The notes: a model not told the origin generated them from the sequence alone. A stretch of DNA of 55,538 nt from Mycolicibacter arupensis (GCF_002086515.1 NZ_MVHH01000030.1:1-55538), one strand, 5' to 3'. Numbered from the stretch's first letter, positions 1 through 9,095 are shown. Made by a program: numbers and translations.

Positions 1-2
1 CT

Positions 3-143
3 TCCCCCAGGACATTCCTGGGATTGAGCGTGTCCAACACACGGGGTCAAGTCCCTGGCCTGTATACCCTCGGCCAGAAACCTGACCCGGCCGCTTCGCA
101 CATCCAGGTCGATATCAACTCCCCGGCGGGCCACAACAGATGA
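3..143 (+). CDS. C-terminal end of an unidentified protein (partial)
   Basis: An open frame enters from the left edge of the window and runs for 46 codons to TGA at 141-143. The peptide contains the stretches SVSNTRGQVPGLYTLG and DINSPAGHNR. Its composition looks coding, but I do not recognise the family and no start lies inside the window. The two other plus frames close earlier (TGA at about 25 and about 83). It could be a gene tail or chance. Confidence 0.3.
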   Translation, partial: SPRTFLGLSVSNTRGQVPGLYTLGQKPDPAASHIQVDINSPAGHNR

Positions 144-305
144 GACCGGCGGTATTTTCGCCGACACGCTGCGGCGTCACGCTACCGAAGGCTGGTACAC
201 CACGATGTGGTCGAGTACGCGTTTGCTTAGCAAACCCCCTGTCGGCCCCGGTTCAATCCTGAGCAGCCTGCGCCGGTTGAAAAATGAGCAGATTTACGGG
301 TTGAG
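144..305. other. Intergenic stretch, nothing recognised
   Basis: I see no supported gene, RNA or clear hairpin between the edge fragment and the end of the minus-strand thioesterase frame. Confidence 0.4.
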
Positions 306-854
306 TCATCCTTCCCAGGGTGGTCGCGCAGTGCAGCGTATTGACGACGCCTTCTGTATGGAGCTAGTGAAGTGATCCAGCGTGACGACGACGAATAACC
401 CGGACGCGGACGCGACCAGCTGGCCGGTGGCTTCCTCGCGCAATTCTGTCCGCACTTCGAGTTTCCGGCCGGTTCTGGACACGAGCTCCGCGCTGACCTC
501 GTAGGGAACCCCCAGCAATACCGGCGCGAAGAACTCGGTGTCGAGCTTACGGGTGACGGCCATCTCACCGACGACGTAGAGCAGCATGCCCACCGTGTCG
601 TCAAGAACCGTCATGACTGCGCCGCCGTGTGCGATCCCGGGTGCGCCGCGATGTCGGCCGTCGAAGATATGCCTGGCGCCCACCCCGTCGCCACGCCGAC
701 GCGCTCGCAGGCGATGACCGTGCGGATTGTCTGTGCCGCAACCAAGGCACCACGGATGGTGCGCATCGAGGTAGTCGCCGTCGGCGGCGATAACACGATT
801 CTGAAAGTTATGCCACCACGCGATGGCCGAATCTTCTTCCGCTTGCTCGTCGAT
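306..854 (-). CDS. PaaI/hotdog-fold thioesterase, start codon abnormal
   Basis: The protein has the features of small acyl-CoA thioesterases of the PaaI/hotdog family: a CLGCGTDNPHG motif near the N-terminus, then GAPGIAHGGAVMTVLDD, the hotdog helix carrying the HGG signature, and a closing strand GLFVVV. The first normal start codon in frame is GTG at 683, which would remove the conserved Cys-rich N-terminus. The frame stays open upstream to a TAG at 867-869. A perfect AGGAGG (complement of 863-868) lies 8 nt before an ATC codon at 852-854 and 5 nt before GTC at 855-857, but there is no ATG, GTG or TTG. Either a rare start codon is used or the start was lost by mutation. The start given here is that ATC. 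Confidence 0.6.
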   Translation of the reverse strand: MDEQAEEDSAIAWWHNFQNRVIAADGDYLDAHHPWCLGCGTDNPHGHRLRARRRGDGVGARHIFDGRHRGAPGIAHGGAVMTVLDDTVGMLLYVVGEMAVTRKLDTEFFAPVLLGVPYEVSAELVSRTGRKLEVRTELREEATGQLVASASGLFVVVTLDHFTSSIQKASSIRCTARPPWEG

Positions 855-862
855 GACGAAAT

Positions 863-868
863 CCTCCT
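863..868 (-). promoter_or_regulatory. Perfect Shine-Dalgarno without a canonical start
   Basis: The complement reads AGGAGG, followed by ATTTCGTC and then the in-frame ATC GAC GAG. The spacing is ideal for initiation at ATC. It marks the intended start of the thioesterase frame. Confidence 0.6.
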
Positions 869-1011
869 AAATAGGACCACGCAGTGCATGGACCACCATG
901 CGACTGAAGAACTGCGCCGACGTCGGCTGGGCTGATCGCCCGAAGAGTATGTAAAGGACTCGTTAGCCCGCCGAGATCATCGCTGCGGTACACCTTCCAG
1001 TTCCGTCACTA

Positions 1012-1272
1012 TCAGCCATTTGGTCCTGCCCCGCAATACGCCCTCGACGCTGTCGCCGCATAGCTCGCCCGATAATGCTCGGGGTCGTCGTCGGTGCTAT
1101 AGGGGTCATACCAAATCCTGTCCCCCACAGCGGTGACGGTCAACCTCGCCTTCTGCACAAGGGTCACGAACGTCACCGACCGCGTTCTGGGCGAAGCGCT
1201 GAACATCGTCATGCTGCCAATCGAGAAACCAGTAGTCTTCAGGAAACTCGATTGATTTGAAGTGCCACTCAC
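1012..1272 (-). CDS. Small conserved-looking partner of the BtrH-type gene
   Basis: An 86-residue protein starts at GTG 1270-1272, overlapping the stop of the upstream gene by 4 bp (GTGA), so it is probably translationally coupled to it. It has no signal peptide or membrane segment. The middle is Val/Thr-rich (SVTFVTLVQKARLTVTAVG), and the tail is acidic and aromatic (RIWYDPYSTDDDPEHYRASY). I do not recognise the family. The overlap suggests a function tied to the DUF4872/BtrH protein, perhaps as an accessory subunit. Confidence that it is real rests on the overlap. Confidence 0.5.
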   Translation of the reverse strand: MSGTSNQSSFLKTTGFSIGSMTMFSASPRTRSVTFVTLVQKARLTVTAVGDRIWYDPYSTDDDPEHYRASYAATASRAYCGAGPNG

Positions 1273-2369
1273 GGATAGCCTTTCAGATGAGCTTCGATGC
1301 CGGTATCGACAGTGCCAACGGATCGACTGGCCGTTTCGAGGGCTTCGACGAGGCGCGTTTCGGCGTCCGGGATCGTCGCGGCGACTTTGGCCGCAGCTAG
1401 ACTACGACTCCGTAGCGATGTGCCGGCATCCGTGGCTGCGGCCGCAAGCGTAGACCACGCTTTGGAAGCATGTCGGGCCGCGGCAGCCGCTTCGGCAGTG
1501 GCGGCGTCATCTAGGAGATCGGCGATGTTCTGGCAACCGTCTGCCTGCAGCGTACGAAAGAGCCCGCCGCCGGTACCGGCTTTCTCGATGAACGCCCCGA
1601 GCCCGAACAATGCCGCGGTCAGGGCATCGTCATCGAACAGCGTTGGCCAATGCCCTACGTCATCGGCGAAGTCCTGCACACCCTTCAAACCGGAAGATTC
1701 GACTTCAGCTGCCTCGATGCGCAGTAGCGGCGCACCTACGGCACCGCCGCGCATGAACGCTGCGCTCGCGGCGAGTGCAGCGGCCGCGATCGGCCCAAGG
1801 TCTGGCACTCGCTCTGGCCAGTCGACGTGATATGTGGTGTGCCGGGTAGGTGTGGGAAACCCGACCGAGGACCGCGCCCGGCGTAGGTCGTCGTAGGCCA
1901 CCGTCTGGGTTGTCTCGCGGTCATTATCGACCACATAGGCGACCCGTTGTTCGTCATCGTATCCGGTGATGACAATGTCGTGACGGCTCATGTGCAATCG
2001 GACGCGCAGGTAAGGAAGTTCGCCGATGTCAGCCCAGACCATGACGGGTCGACCTTTGTCGATTTCGTCGGTCACAAATGCCCATCCCACGTCCGGGTCA
2101 TCGGTCGATCGCACGACGAACTTTGCGCCAACCCGGGAGAGGTAATCCTGTTCCAGGTCGCTTCCTCGTCCTACCAGGTACACCTGGGGGAACAACTGCG
2201 TAGAGCGGACGTACGAGAAGTCCAAGGCTCCGCCGAGGGTGAAGACCAATCCTTCACTGAGTGCTTCTGTCCCCCATCCGAGTTGGGCCCATTCAGTAAG
2301 GTCACGAAGCGCACCGGAACCACAGTGCCCTCCCCTCCTATGGGGATAGGGAATTTGAATCCTCGTCAT
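1269..2369 (-). CDS. BtrH N-terminal/DUF4872-type protein, probable cysteine acyltransferase or hydrolase
   Basis: This 366-residue protein resembles proteins pairing a BtrH_N papain-like domain with DUF4872. Visible candidate catalytic residues are Cys16 in RRGGHCGSGALRDL, His130 in MSRHDIVITGYDD and Asp148/Asp150 in VVDND, arranged as in C39/NC-type cysteine enzymes. BtrH of butirosin biosynthesis transfers an acyl group from a carrier protein to an amine. The substrate here is unknown. The C-terminal half is Ala-rich and helical (DUF4872-like). The ATG at 2369 is chosen because AAGGAAG lies 6 nt upstream; a further in-frame start at 2396 lacks this. It is coupled to the small downstream gene. 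Confidence 0.7.
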   Translation of the reverse strand: MTRIQIPYPHRRGGHCGSGALRDLTEWAQLGWGTEALSEGLVFTLGGALDFSYVRSTQLFPQVYLVGRGSDLEQDYLSRVGAKFVVRSTDDPDVGWAFVTDEIDKGRPVMVWADIGELPYLRVRLHMSRHDIVITGYDDEQRVAYVVDNDRETTQTVAYDDLRRARSSVGFPTPTRHTTYHVDWPERVPDLGPIAAAALAASAAFMRGGAVGAPLLRIEAAEVESSGLKGVQDFADDVGHWPTLFDDDALTAALFGLGAFIEKAGTGGGLFRTLQADGCQNIADLLDDAATAEAAAAARHASKAWSTLAAAATDAGTSLRSRSLAAAKVAATIPDAETRLVEALETASRSVGTVDTGIEAHLKGYP

Positions 2370-2646
2370 CGCCGCTTCCTTCCTTGTCAGTAGCACTGTT
2401 GAGACTCGTCAAAAGCTACGTTTCATCACGGCTTCCCGGCTGACAGTAGGTGCCAACACCAACACGCGTGACCGCAGCCAACCTCAGCCGCGCATCTCGA
2501 CCGCCTATGGCGATGGGGCACATTGACTTTCGATCGCTAGTCCTGCATCAACACGTCAACGGTAAGAGCCACAGACGCGCAGCACTCAACCGTTGTACTC
2601 AGCTCGCTTGCTCCCGTGGTCGCGCTCCCGCGCTTCGGCTGCTTTA
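2370..2646. other. Intergenic region upstream of the BtrH-type gene
   Basis: About 280 bp separate the BtrH-type start from the end of the alcohol dehydrogenase gene. I see no gene. A promoter for the BtrH-type gene probably lies here, but I cannot define its elements. Confidence 0.4.
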
Positions 2647-3753
2647 TCAGAATCGGATGAGTCCTCGGATGTTGCGGCCCGATCGCATATCCGCGTAGCC
2701 TTCGTTGATCTGATCGAGGGTGTACTCACGGGTGATCAGCTCATCCAGCTTGAGGTGTCCGGCGTTGTAGAGCTCGACGAGCCGCGGGATGTCGTGGGCG
2801 GCGTTCGACGAACCGTACAGAGCGCCGCGGATCTGCTTTTCATACAGCGTCAATTCCAGCAGTGAACCCGACATCGAGGTGTCTTCGGGGTGCCCGATCG
2901 CGGTAACGACCACACGGCCGCGTTTACCGACCAAGGACAGCGCCTCGCCGATGTAGGACCCTTCGGCGACATCGGTGGTCAAGACGCAGACATCGGCGAG
3001 TTTGCCGCGGGTGATGTCACTGATCAGTGACCAGGCCTCGTCGATCGTGGCAACGGCATGCGTCGCACCGAAACCGCCGGCTTGTTCACGCTTGAACGCC
3101 ACCGGATCGACAGCCACGATGTTCAACGCGCCCGCGATGCGGGCACCCTGAATCGCATTCATGCCGATGCCACCGGCTCCGATCACTACCACGGTATCCC
3201 CGGCACGCACCTCACCGGTGCGCACCGCCGACCCGTACCCGGTCGTCACACCACACCCGATCAACGCCGCCTTGTCCAGCGGTGTCCCCTGGTCGATTTT
3301 GACCAGAGACGCCTTGGGGACCACGGTGTATTCCGAGAACGTGCCCAGCAGGCACATCTGGCCGACGTCCTCACCCCGGGCATGGAAACGGTAAGTGCCG
3401 TCGATCTGGGGTCCCATCATGAGCGCGGCACCCAAGTCGCACATGTTCCCCATCCCCCGCGCGCAATAGGAACAGTGCCCACACGACGGCAGGAACGTCA
3501 GGATCACCGAATCGCCCTCGGCGACGTTCTCGACACCCGCACCCACTTCGACCACGGTGCCGGCACCCTCGTGGCCACCGACGACGGGCAGCGGAATGGG
3601 CAGGTCGCCGGTCACGAGGTGTTCGTCGGAATGGCACAACCCGGTCGCGGTCAGCTGGACGAGCACTTCATCGGGGCCGGGAGGATCCAACTCGATGTCC
3701 TCGACTTCCCACTTTTCTCCTAGGCCCCACAGCACTGCAGCACGTGTCTTCAT
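2647..3753 (-). CDS. NDMA-dependent (mycofactocin-type) zinc alcohol dehydrogenase
   Basis: This 368-residue medium-chain zinc dehydrogenase oxidises alcohols. It is closely like the actinobacterial NDMA-dependent class, whose NAD(H) stays bound and which is thought to pass electrons to mycofactocin. Visible residues are catalytic-zinc Cys40 and His61-Glu62 (GGHEG), structural-zinc Cys91, 94, 97 and 105 (SCGHCSYCARGMGNMC), and a Rossmann motif GAGGIGMNAIQGA. The ATG at 3753 is preceded by AAGGAG. It is the last gene of the CYP153 series and probably oxidises the 1-alkanols made by the P450. No aldehyde dehydrogenase is encoded nearby. Confidence 0.93.
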   Translation of the reverse strand: MKTRAAVLWGLGEKWEVEDIELDPPGPDEVLVQLTATGLCHSDEHLVTGDLPIPLPVVGGHEGAGTVVEVGAGVENVAEGDSVILTFLPSCGHCSYCARGMGNMCDLGAALMMGPQIDGTYRFHARGEDVGQMCLLGTFSEYTVVPKASLVKIDQGTPLDKAALIGCGVTTGYGSAVRTGEVRAGDTVVVIGAGGIGMNAIQGARIAGALNIVAVDPVAFKREQAGGFGATHAVATIDEAWSLISDITRGKLADVCVLTTDVAEGSYIGEALSLVGKRGRVVVTAIGHPEDTSMSGSLLELTLYEKQIRGALYGSSNAAHDIPRLVELYNAGHLKLDELITREYTLDQINEGYADMRSGRNIRGLIRF

Positions 3754-3799
3754 GTGTGTCTCCTTAACGTCAGTGTTTCGGTCGCAGTGGATTGATGAT

Positions 3800-5428
3800 T
3801 CACGCCAGCGTCTCGATGATGAGGTCACCGTCGCCGAACTGGCGGCGCAGCTTCTTCTTGTCGAACTTGCCAGTGGAAGTCAGCGGAATGTCGGTGACGA
3901 ACGCCCACCGTTCCGGTAGCCACCACTTGGCCACCCGCGCACGCAGAAATTCGGTCAGCTCCGCCGCGGTGGCGGTGCGGTCGGCAGCCAGGACGACCAC
4001 CGCCAGCGGCCGTTCCTGCCACTTGTCGTCGGGCACTCCAATCACCGTGGCGGTGCGCACCGCAGGGTGAGCGGCCAACTCGTTCTCCAATTCCACCGAG
4101 GAGATCCATTCGCCCCCGGACTTGATGACATCCTTGGAGCGGTCGGTCAGCGCGATGAACGCGTCCGCGCTGATCGTCCCGACGTCCCCGGTACGCAACC
4201 ACCCGTCCGGCGACGCCGCCGGACTGTCATTCTCGTAATACGACTGAGTGATCCACGGGCCGCGGACTTGAATCTCCCCCACCGATTTTCCGTCCCACGG
4301 TTGTTCTGCACCGCTGTCATCGACGATGCGGGCCTGCACACCGGCCACCACCCGGCCTTGGGTTGCGCGCAGGTGAAGCGACCTCTCCGGGGTATCAGAA
4401 CTCCGCGGCAGAGCGACCGAGGCCAGCGGGGAAGTCTCAGTCATCCCCCAAGCCTGCACAATGCGGATGCCCAGCTCGTCATAGGCGGTCATCAACGACC
4501 GCGGAACCGCCGAACCACCGCAGGCCACCATCTTCAGCGAACTCACGTCATGGCCGGGATTGTCGCGCAGGTAGTGCAGAACATCGGTCCAGATCGTCGG
4601 CACCGCCCCCGCCATCGTCGGTCGCACCGCCTCGATCATCTCCACTAGAGGCCCCGCCTGCAGGAAACGGTCAGGCAGCAGAAGCTGCGCGCCGGCCATC
4701 ATCGCCGCATACGGCAACCCCCACGCGTTGGCGTGGAACATCGGAACGATCGCCAACACCGTGTCGTCATGACCGATGCCCAAGGCATTCGAGGTGCACG
4801 CCGCCTGCGAGTGCAACCACGTCGAACGATGGCTGTAGACAACACCTTTCGGGTGCCCGGTGGTACCGCTCGTATAGCACATCGCTGCGGCCGACTGCTC
4901 GTCGACGTCGGGCCAGTCGAACGTACTCGACTGGGCGGCCACCACATCGTCGTACCGTAGGACGTCCTTTCCGCACCCCTCGACCGCGGCAAGATCGCCG
5001 GTTCCGGTCACTAGCACCGTGCGCACCGAGGTCATCGACGGCAACGCCGCCGCCAAAAGGGCCAGCACCGTACTGTCGACGATGATCACCCGATCCTCGG
5101 CATGATTGGCGATCCACGTCAGCTGTTCCGGCGGCAGCCGCAGGTTCAACGTATGCAGCACCGCGCCCATCGACGGCACCGCCGCGTAACAGTCCAGATG
5201 CTCCTGGTTGCTCCACTGTAACGTCGCGACACGCTCATCTCCACGGATGCCGATCTGGCGCAGAGCATTTGCCAACCGTGCCGCACGCTCACCCACCTCG
5301 CGATAGGACACCCCAGAGATCTGCCGGGGTCCGCGCGCAGTCAGCACCTCGCGATCGCCATGAACTGCCGAAGCATGGGCCACGATCGCGGGCACAGTCA
5401 ACGCAACGTCCTGCATCGTGCTCCTCAT
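3800..5428 (-). CDS. Medium/long-chain fatty acid-CoA ligase (FadD/AlkK-like)
   Basis: A 542-residue ANL-superfamily adenylating enzyme that activates fatty acids to acyl-CoA through an acyl-AMP. Visible motifs are the ATP-binding P-loop [11 protein letters not shown], the adenine-binding [10 protein letters not shown], the motor motif GWLRTGDVG, and near the end the catalytic Lys region [11 protein letters not shown]. Length and motifs match AlkK-type acyl-CoA synthetases found in alkane operons. It lies 46 bp upstream of the alcohol dehydrogenase and 36 bp downstream of the SCP2-like gene. The start may be ATG 5428 or the in-frame ATG 5416. It would feed fatty acids from alkane oxidation into beta-oxidation. 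Confidence 0.93.
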   Translation of the reverse strand: MRSTMQDVALTVPAIVAHASAVHGDREVLTARGPRQISGVSYREVGERAARLANALRQIGIRGDERVATLQWSNQEHLDCYAAVPSMGAVLHTLNLRLPPEQLTWIANHAEDRVIIVDSTVLALLAAALPSMTSVRTVLVTGTGDLAAVEGCGKDVLRYDDVVAAQSSTFDWPDVDEQSAAAMCYTSGTTGHPKGVVYSHRSTWLHSQAACTSNALGIGHDDTVLAIVPMFHANAWGLPYAAMMAGAQLLLPDRFLQAGPLVEMIEAVRPTMAGAVPTIWTDVLHYLRDNPGHDVSSLKMVACGGSAVPRSLMTAYDELGIRIVQAWGMTETSPLASVALPRSSDTPERSLHLRATQGRVVAGVQARIVDDSGAEQPWDGKSVGEIQVRGPWITQSYYENDSPAASPDGWLRTGDVGTISADAFIALTDRSKDVIKSGGEWISSVELENELAAHPAVRTATVIGVPDDKWQERPLAVVVLAADRTATAAELTEFLRARVAKWWLPERWAFVTDIPLTSTGKFDKKKLRRQFGDGDLIIETLA

Positions 5429-5464
5429 CGCACACCCGCCCTACAGCCCGCGGTGAGGCGAGGG

Positions 5465-5887
5465 TCACGCATCGATGAGGTCCTGCCGATTCTGGCTCTC
5501 CAGCATCAACCGGTACTCGGGGAACAGGTTCTTGGCCTGCGGGATCAACTTGATCAACTTCGGCACCGGACCTTTCGCACGTACCGTTCCCTTGGCCATC
5601 GCCATCGTCAAGTTCACCTTCCCCAACCAGAACTTGTTCCCCGTGTCTGCCGACATGAACAACTCCACGTTGGGCACCGCGGTACTGGCCGCTCCGGTCT
5701 CCACCACCTTGTTCGGCATGTCCACCGTCACAACCGCATCCGGATCTGTGTAATGCACCCGCAACACCACACCCGAATTCGCGAGCTTGTCCGCCAGACC
5801 TTCCTTCTCCAAACCCCGCCGAAAGATCCCGCCCAGGAAGGCATAGACCTCGTCCTCGTCCCTAAATACCGCCACCGTCAACCTCAA
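5465..5887 (-). CDS. SCP2-type sterol/lipid-carrier domain protein
   Basis: A 140-residue protein resembling SCP2 sterol-transfer folds. It has the beta-rich core VVLRVHYTDPDAVVTVDM, then VELFMSADTGNKFWLGKVNL, and the helix region GKVNLTMAMAKGTVRAKGPVPKLIKLIPQ typical of the hydrophobic-pocket lid. SCP2 domains bind fatty acyl chains. Between a P450/reductase set and a FadD it could solubilise or hand over long-chain intermediates. Its start is 249 bp downstream of the reductase gene, so it may have its own promoter. The upstream region carries a CAGAA tandem repeat. Confidence 0.8.
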   Translation of the reverse strand: MRLTVAVFRDEDEVYAFLGGIFRRGLEKEGLADKLANSGVVLRVHYTDPDAVVTVDMPNKVVETGAASTAVPNVELFMSADTGNKFWLGKVNLTMAMAKGTVRAKGPVPKLIKLIPQAKNLFPEYRLMLESQNRQDLIDA

Positions 5888-5900
5888 CTAACCTCATTGT

Positions 5901-5923
5901 CAGAACAGAACAGAACAGAACAG
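5901..5923. repeat. Tandem repeat of CAGAA (4 full units)
   Basis: Four perfect CAGAA units and a partial fifth (CAG) sit 14 bp upstream of the SCP2-like start codon. Short tandem repeats between a promoter and a start can slip and alter spacing. I see no evidence of function beyond location. Confidence 0.85.
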
Positions 5924-6136
5924 GCACCGACTTCTGACGCTGCTCCTCCGGATAGAATCGTCATGCTCGTTGGGAAACCCCACTAGGTCCTGATGCGCTG
6001 CGCCAAGGCGACCGCCGGGCAGCCGCTAGCGTTCCTTTGCCAGCGGGGCTGGATGGCAATTGTCACTGAAGTACCTCTCCAAGACACGCGTCGCATCCGC
6101 CGTCGTCGTTCCCACCGCCTACGCACCGCCGGCACC
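5924..6136. other. Intergenic region between SCP2-like and ferredoxin reductase genes
   Basis: About 210 bp with no supported gene. It splits the alkane cluster into a fdx-cyp153-fdR part and an SCP2-fadD-adh part, so a second promoter is likely. No clear -10/-35 pair or hairpin was identified. Confidence 0.4.
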
Positions 6137-7339
6137 TCAGTCCGAGCCGGCGAGCACCAGTTCGGCCCGTTCGACGGCGACTTGCTGCGTGATGACCCGC
6201 TTGCTGAACATGAAGTCGCGGGGACGGTTGATGCAGTCGGCGGCAATGAGCTCGCCGGCACGGAGGTAGAAGCAGGTGAAGTCGCGGTCCCGGGTCGGGT
6301 CGCCGCTGAGGACGACCTCGTCGTACCCGGTGTTGAGACCGGCGATCTGGAGCTTGAGGTCGTATTGATCTGACCAGAACCATGGAAGGGCCGCAATCTT
6401 CTTGGACTTCCCACAGACGGTCGCGGCGGCGACCTTGGCCTGCTCGGCCGCGCTCGGCACGGACTCCAGGCGGATGCGACGGCCGTAACGGGCCATGTCG
6501 TGGCTGGCGCAGTCCCCGGCGGCCACGATGTCGGGGTCGCTAGTCCGGGCCTGATCGTCGATCACGACGCCGTTGTCGACGACCAGGCCCGCGGTGGCGG
6601 CGAGCTCGGTGTTCGGCTCCACGCCGATGCCGACAATGACGAGGTCGGCGGGAATTGATTCGCCACCGGCCAGGATTACTTCGCGGACCCTGCCGTCGCC
6701 GGACAGAGCCTCGACCAGCGTGCCCGTCCGGATGTTGACGCCCTCCTCCCGGTGGATCCGGTCGAAGAACTCCGATACCTCCGGGGCGGTGACCCGTTCA
6801 AGGACGCGCCCGGTCGCCTCGAGCAGGGTGACCTCCAGACCCAGTGCACGCAACGAGGCGGCTGTCTCCAGTCCGATGTAGCCGCCGCCGACGATCACCG
6901 CCCGACGCCCGGGGCCGGCGGCCTCTCGGATCATCTCGCCGTCCGCGGCGGTGCGTAGGTAGAAGACTCCGGCCAGGTCCGCTCCCGGGGTGGGGAGCCG
7001 ACGAGGCCGGGCGCCAGTGCACAGCGCGAGCTTGTCGTAGGGCAGTGCGTCGCCGGTACTCAGCACGACATGACCAGCCGAGCGGTCGACCGCCGCCACC
7101 GTCGCATCCAGGAGTCGGATCCGCTGCTTGGCGTAGAAATCCGAGTTGCGGATCGCGAGTTCGGCCAGTTCGCATTTGTCGGCCAGGTACGACTTGGACA
7201 GCGGGGGCCGCTGGTAGGGCAACGCCGACTCATCGCCGACGAGGACGATTTCGCCGTCCCACCCTTCTCGGCGAAGACTGGCGGCGAGCTGGGTGCCCGC
7301 GTGGCTGGCCCCCGCGATGACCGCTCGCTGCACGGTCAT
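6137..7339 (-). CDS. FAD/NAD(P)H ferredoxin reductase, electron supplier of CYP153
   Basis: A 400-residue two-dinucleotide-binding flavoprotein of the putidaredoxin/rubredoxin reductase class. It has an N-terminal FAD motif (VIAGASHAGTQLAASLR, a GxSxAG variant), PYQRPPLSKSYL, a central NAD(P)-binding motif VIVGGGYIGLETAASLRALG, and the FAD-contacting GDCASHDMARYG. It would move electrons from NAD(P)H to the 2Fe-2S ferredoxin encoded two genes upstream. Its ATG overlaps the CYP153 stop by 4 bp (ATGA), tying its synthesis to the P450. Confidence 0.93.
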   Translation of the reverse strand: MTVQRAVIAGASHAGTQLAASLRREGWDGEIVLVGDESALPYQRPPLSKSYLADKCELAELAIRNSDFYAKQRIRLLDATVAAVDRSAGHVVLSTGDALPYDKLALCTGARPRRLPTPGADLAGVFYLRTAADGEMIREAAGPGRRAVIVGGGYIGLETAASLRALGLEVTLLEATGRVLERVTAPEVSEFFDRIHREEGVNIRTGTLVEALSGDGRVREVILAGGESIPADLVIVGIGVEPNTELAATAGLVVDNGVVIDDQARTSDPDIVAAGDCASHDMARYGRRIRLESVPSAAEQAKVAAATVCGKSKKIAALPWFWSDQYDLKLQIAGLNTGYDEVVLSGDPTRDRDFTCFYLRAGELIAADCINRPRDFMFSKRVITQQVAVERAELVLAGSD

Positions 7340-8727
7340 GCGCCACCTTTCGGGGTGAGGCGGACCATCAGCTTACTGATCCCCCTCACGAAGTTGGACT
7401 GCACGTACTCGGGCTCACCGACGACCTCGATGTTCTCGAACCGCGGAAGCAGCTCCTCCCACAGGATCCGCAACTGCATCTCGGCCAGCCGGTTACCCAT
7501 ACAGCGGTGCACGCCGAAACCGAAGGAGATGTGGTTACGGGCGTTGGCCCGATCGATAATCAGGTCATCGGGCCGATCGAACACGCGCTCGTCGCGGTTG
7601 CCCGAGGCGTACCACATCAGGACCTTGTCGCCCTTGCGGATGAACTGCCCGTTGAGCACAGTGTCGGCCTTGGCGATCCGGCGCATATGCGCGAGCGGGG
7701 TTTGCCACCGGATGATCTCCGAGACCATGTTGGGGATCAGCTCGGGGTTCGCCTTCAGCTTCTCAAACTGGTCAGGGAACTCGTTCAGCGCCAGAACACC
7801 ACCGCTCATGGAATTGCGGGTCGTATCGTTGCCACCCACGATCAGCAATACCAAGTTGCCCAAGAACTCCATCGGGCGATCGATCAGGTCCTTGGTGCTC
7901 TCGTCGCTCTGCAACATGGTGATCAGATCGAAGCCGGGCAGCTCTCCGGCAGCTGTCCGGGCTGCCTTGTCCCGCCAGTGAGCGCTGAGACCTCTAGCCA
8001 TATCGACCATGCCGCGAAATATCTCGTCGTTGTCCGAGGGCCCACCGTTGGCTTGCTCCATGGAGGTGGCGAGATCGGACCATTGGACGAGCTTGCGCCG
8101 CTGCTCGAACGGGAAGTCCAGCAGCGTGGCCAGCATGCGCGCGGTTAGCTCGATCGAGACGTGCTGCACCCAGTTGAACGGTTCGCCAAGCGGCAGAGCG
8201 TCGAGCACGTCTACCACCCGCTCGCGGATGAGGCCCTCCATCTCACGCAGGTTCTTCGGTGCGACCACACCCTGGACAGCCTGCCGTTGCCGGTCGTGTT
8301 TTGGGGGGTCCATCGCGATGAACATCGCAATGTCGAGGAAGCGCGGCGGGCTCCCGATGACGATGAACGGCTCGGAGGAGAAGACCTCGTGGTTCTTGTC
8401 GACGGCCACGATGTCGGCATGCCGCGTCACCGACCAGAACGGGCCGAACGCGCTGTGGGCCTGATAGTGCACGGGAGCCTCGTTGCGTAGGCGCTCGTAA
8501 TAGGACTTCCAGCGACCCTGACGATAGAGGAAAGGATTGCTAAGGTCGATGTCGGTCAGTTCAACCTCGTCAGCCGGCGGGATCGGTCGCTCGATGAAGA
8601 TTTTTTCACCGTTGGTGCCGGTGACCCAGCGCCGCGTTCTGTCGTAGAGGTGGGCGCCCTGGATTATTCGGTCCATCGGAATTGTTGCCTGAGCCTTGGC
8701 AGTGACTGCCTCGCGAATATTGCTCAC
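7336..8727 (-). CDS. Cytochrome P450 of the CYP153 type, alkane/fatty-acid terminal hydroxylase
   Basis: A 463-residue soluble P450. The heme loop FGFGVHRCMGN gives the thiolate ligand Cys409. The I-helix has GGNDTTRNSMSGG, the K-helix ExxR is EIIR, and the sequence ISFGFGVHRCMGNRLAEMQL with RWKSYYERLRNEAPVHY is typical of CYP153. CYP153 enzymes hydroxylate medium-chain n-alkanes or fatty acids at the terminal carbon and need a 2Fe-2S ferredoxin and its reductase; both are encoded next to it. The subfamily and chain-length preference cannot be read from sequence alone. Confidence 0.93.
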   Translation of the reverse strand: MSNIREAVTAKAQATIPMDRIIQGAHLYDRTRRWVTGTNGEKIFIERPIPPADEVELTDIDLSNPFLYRQGRWKSYYERLRNEAPVHYQAHSAFGPFWSVTRHADIVAVDKNHEVFSSEPFIVIGSPPRFLDIAMFIAMDPPKHDRQRQAVQGVVAPKNLREMEGLIRERVVDVLDALPLGEPFNWVQHVSIELTARMLATLLDFPFEQRRKLVQWSDLATSMEQANGGPSDNDEIFRGMVDMARGLSAHWRDKAARTAAGELPGFDLITMLQSDESTKDLIDRPMEFLGNLVLLIVGGNDTTRNSMSGGVLALNEFPDQFEKLKANPELIPNMVSEIIRWQTPLAHMRRIAKADTVLNGQFIRKGDKVLMWYASGNRDERVFDRPDDLIIDRANARNHISFGFGVHRCMGNRLAEMQLRILWEELLPRFENIEVVGEPEYVQSNFVRGISKLMVRLTPKGGA

Positions 8728-8747
8728 GTCTCACCTCTCTTTCGTCA

Positions 8748-9068
8748 TCACAGTTGGAACTCGGGCAGATGGACGATCAAACCGTCCCACGCCTCAGAGA
8801 CCTGCATCTGGCAGGACAGCCGGGAGGTCGGCTGACGCTCGGGGTTCATCGCGAGCATCTCCTCTTCATTGGCCCCGGAGAGGCCGACCCGATCGGACCA
8901 TTGCGGATCGACGATCACATGGCAGGTGCCGCACGCGGCTTCGCCTCCGCAGTCGCCGTCGATGCCGGGCACCGCATTGTTGGTCGCGACCCGCATCAGT
9001 GACTGACCTTCCTCGAGAGGCGCCTCATACTTCTCGCCGCCGTGGGAGACAAATGTGACAACTGCCAT
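8748..9068 (-). CDS. 2Fe-2S ferredoxin (putidaredoxin/adrenodoxin type)
   Basis: A 106-residue ferredoxin with the cluster ligands in CGGEAACGTCH (a C-x5-C-x2-C arrangement) and a fourth Cys in RLSCQMQ near residue 86. This is the vertebrate-type 2Fe-2S fold used by class I P450 systems. It is the first gene of the minus-strand operon, 20 bp before CYP153, and should carry electrons from the reductase to the P450. Confidence 0.95.
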   Translation of the reverse strand: MAVVTFVSHGGEKYEAPLEEGQSLMRVATNNAVPGIDGDCGGEAACGTCHVIVDPQWSDRVGLSGANEEEMLAMNPERQPTSRLSCQMQVSEAWDGLIVHLPEFQL

Positions 9069-9095
9069 AGCCAGGCTCCTTGCGTGTCCTCAGTT

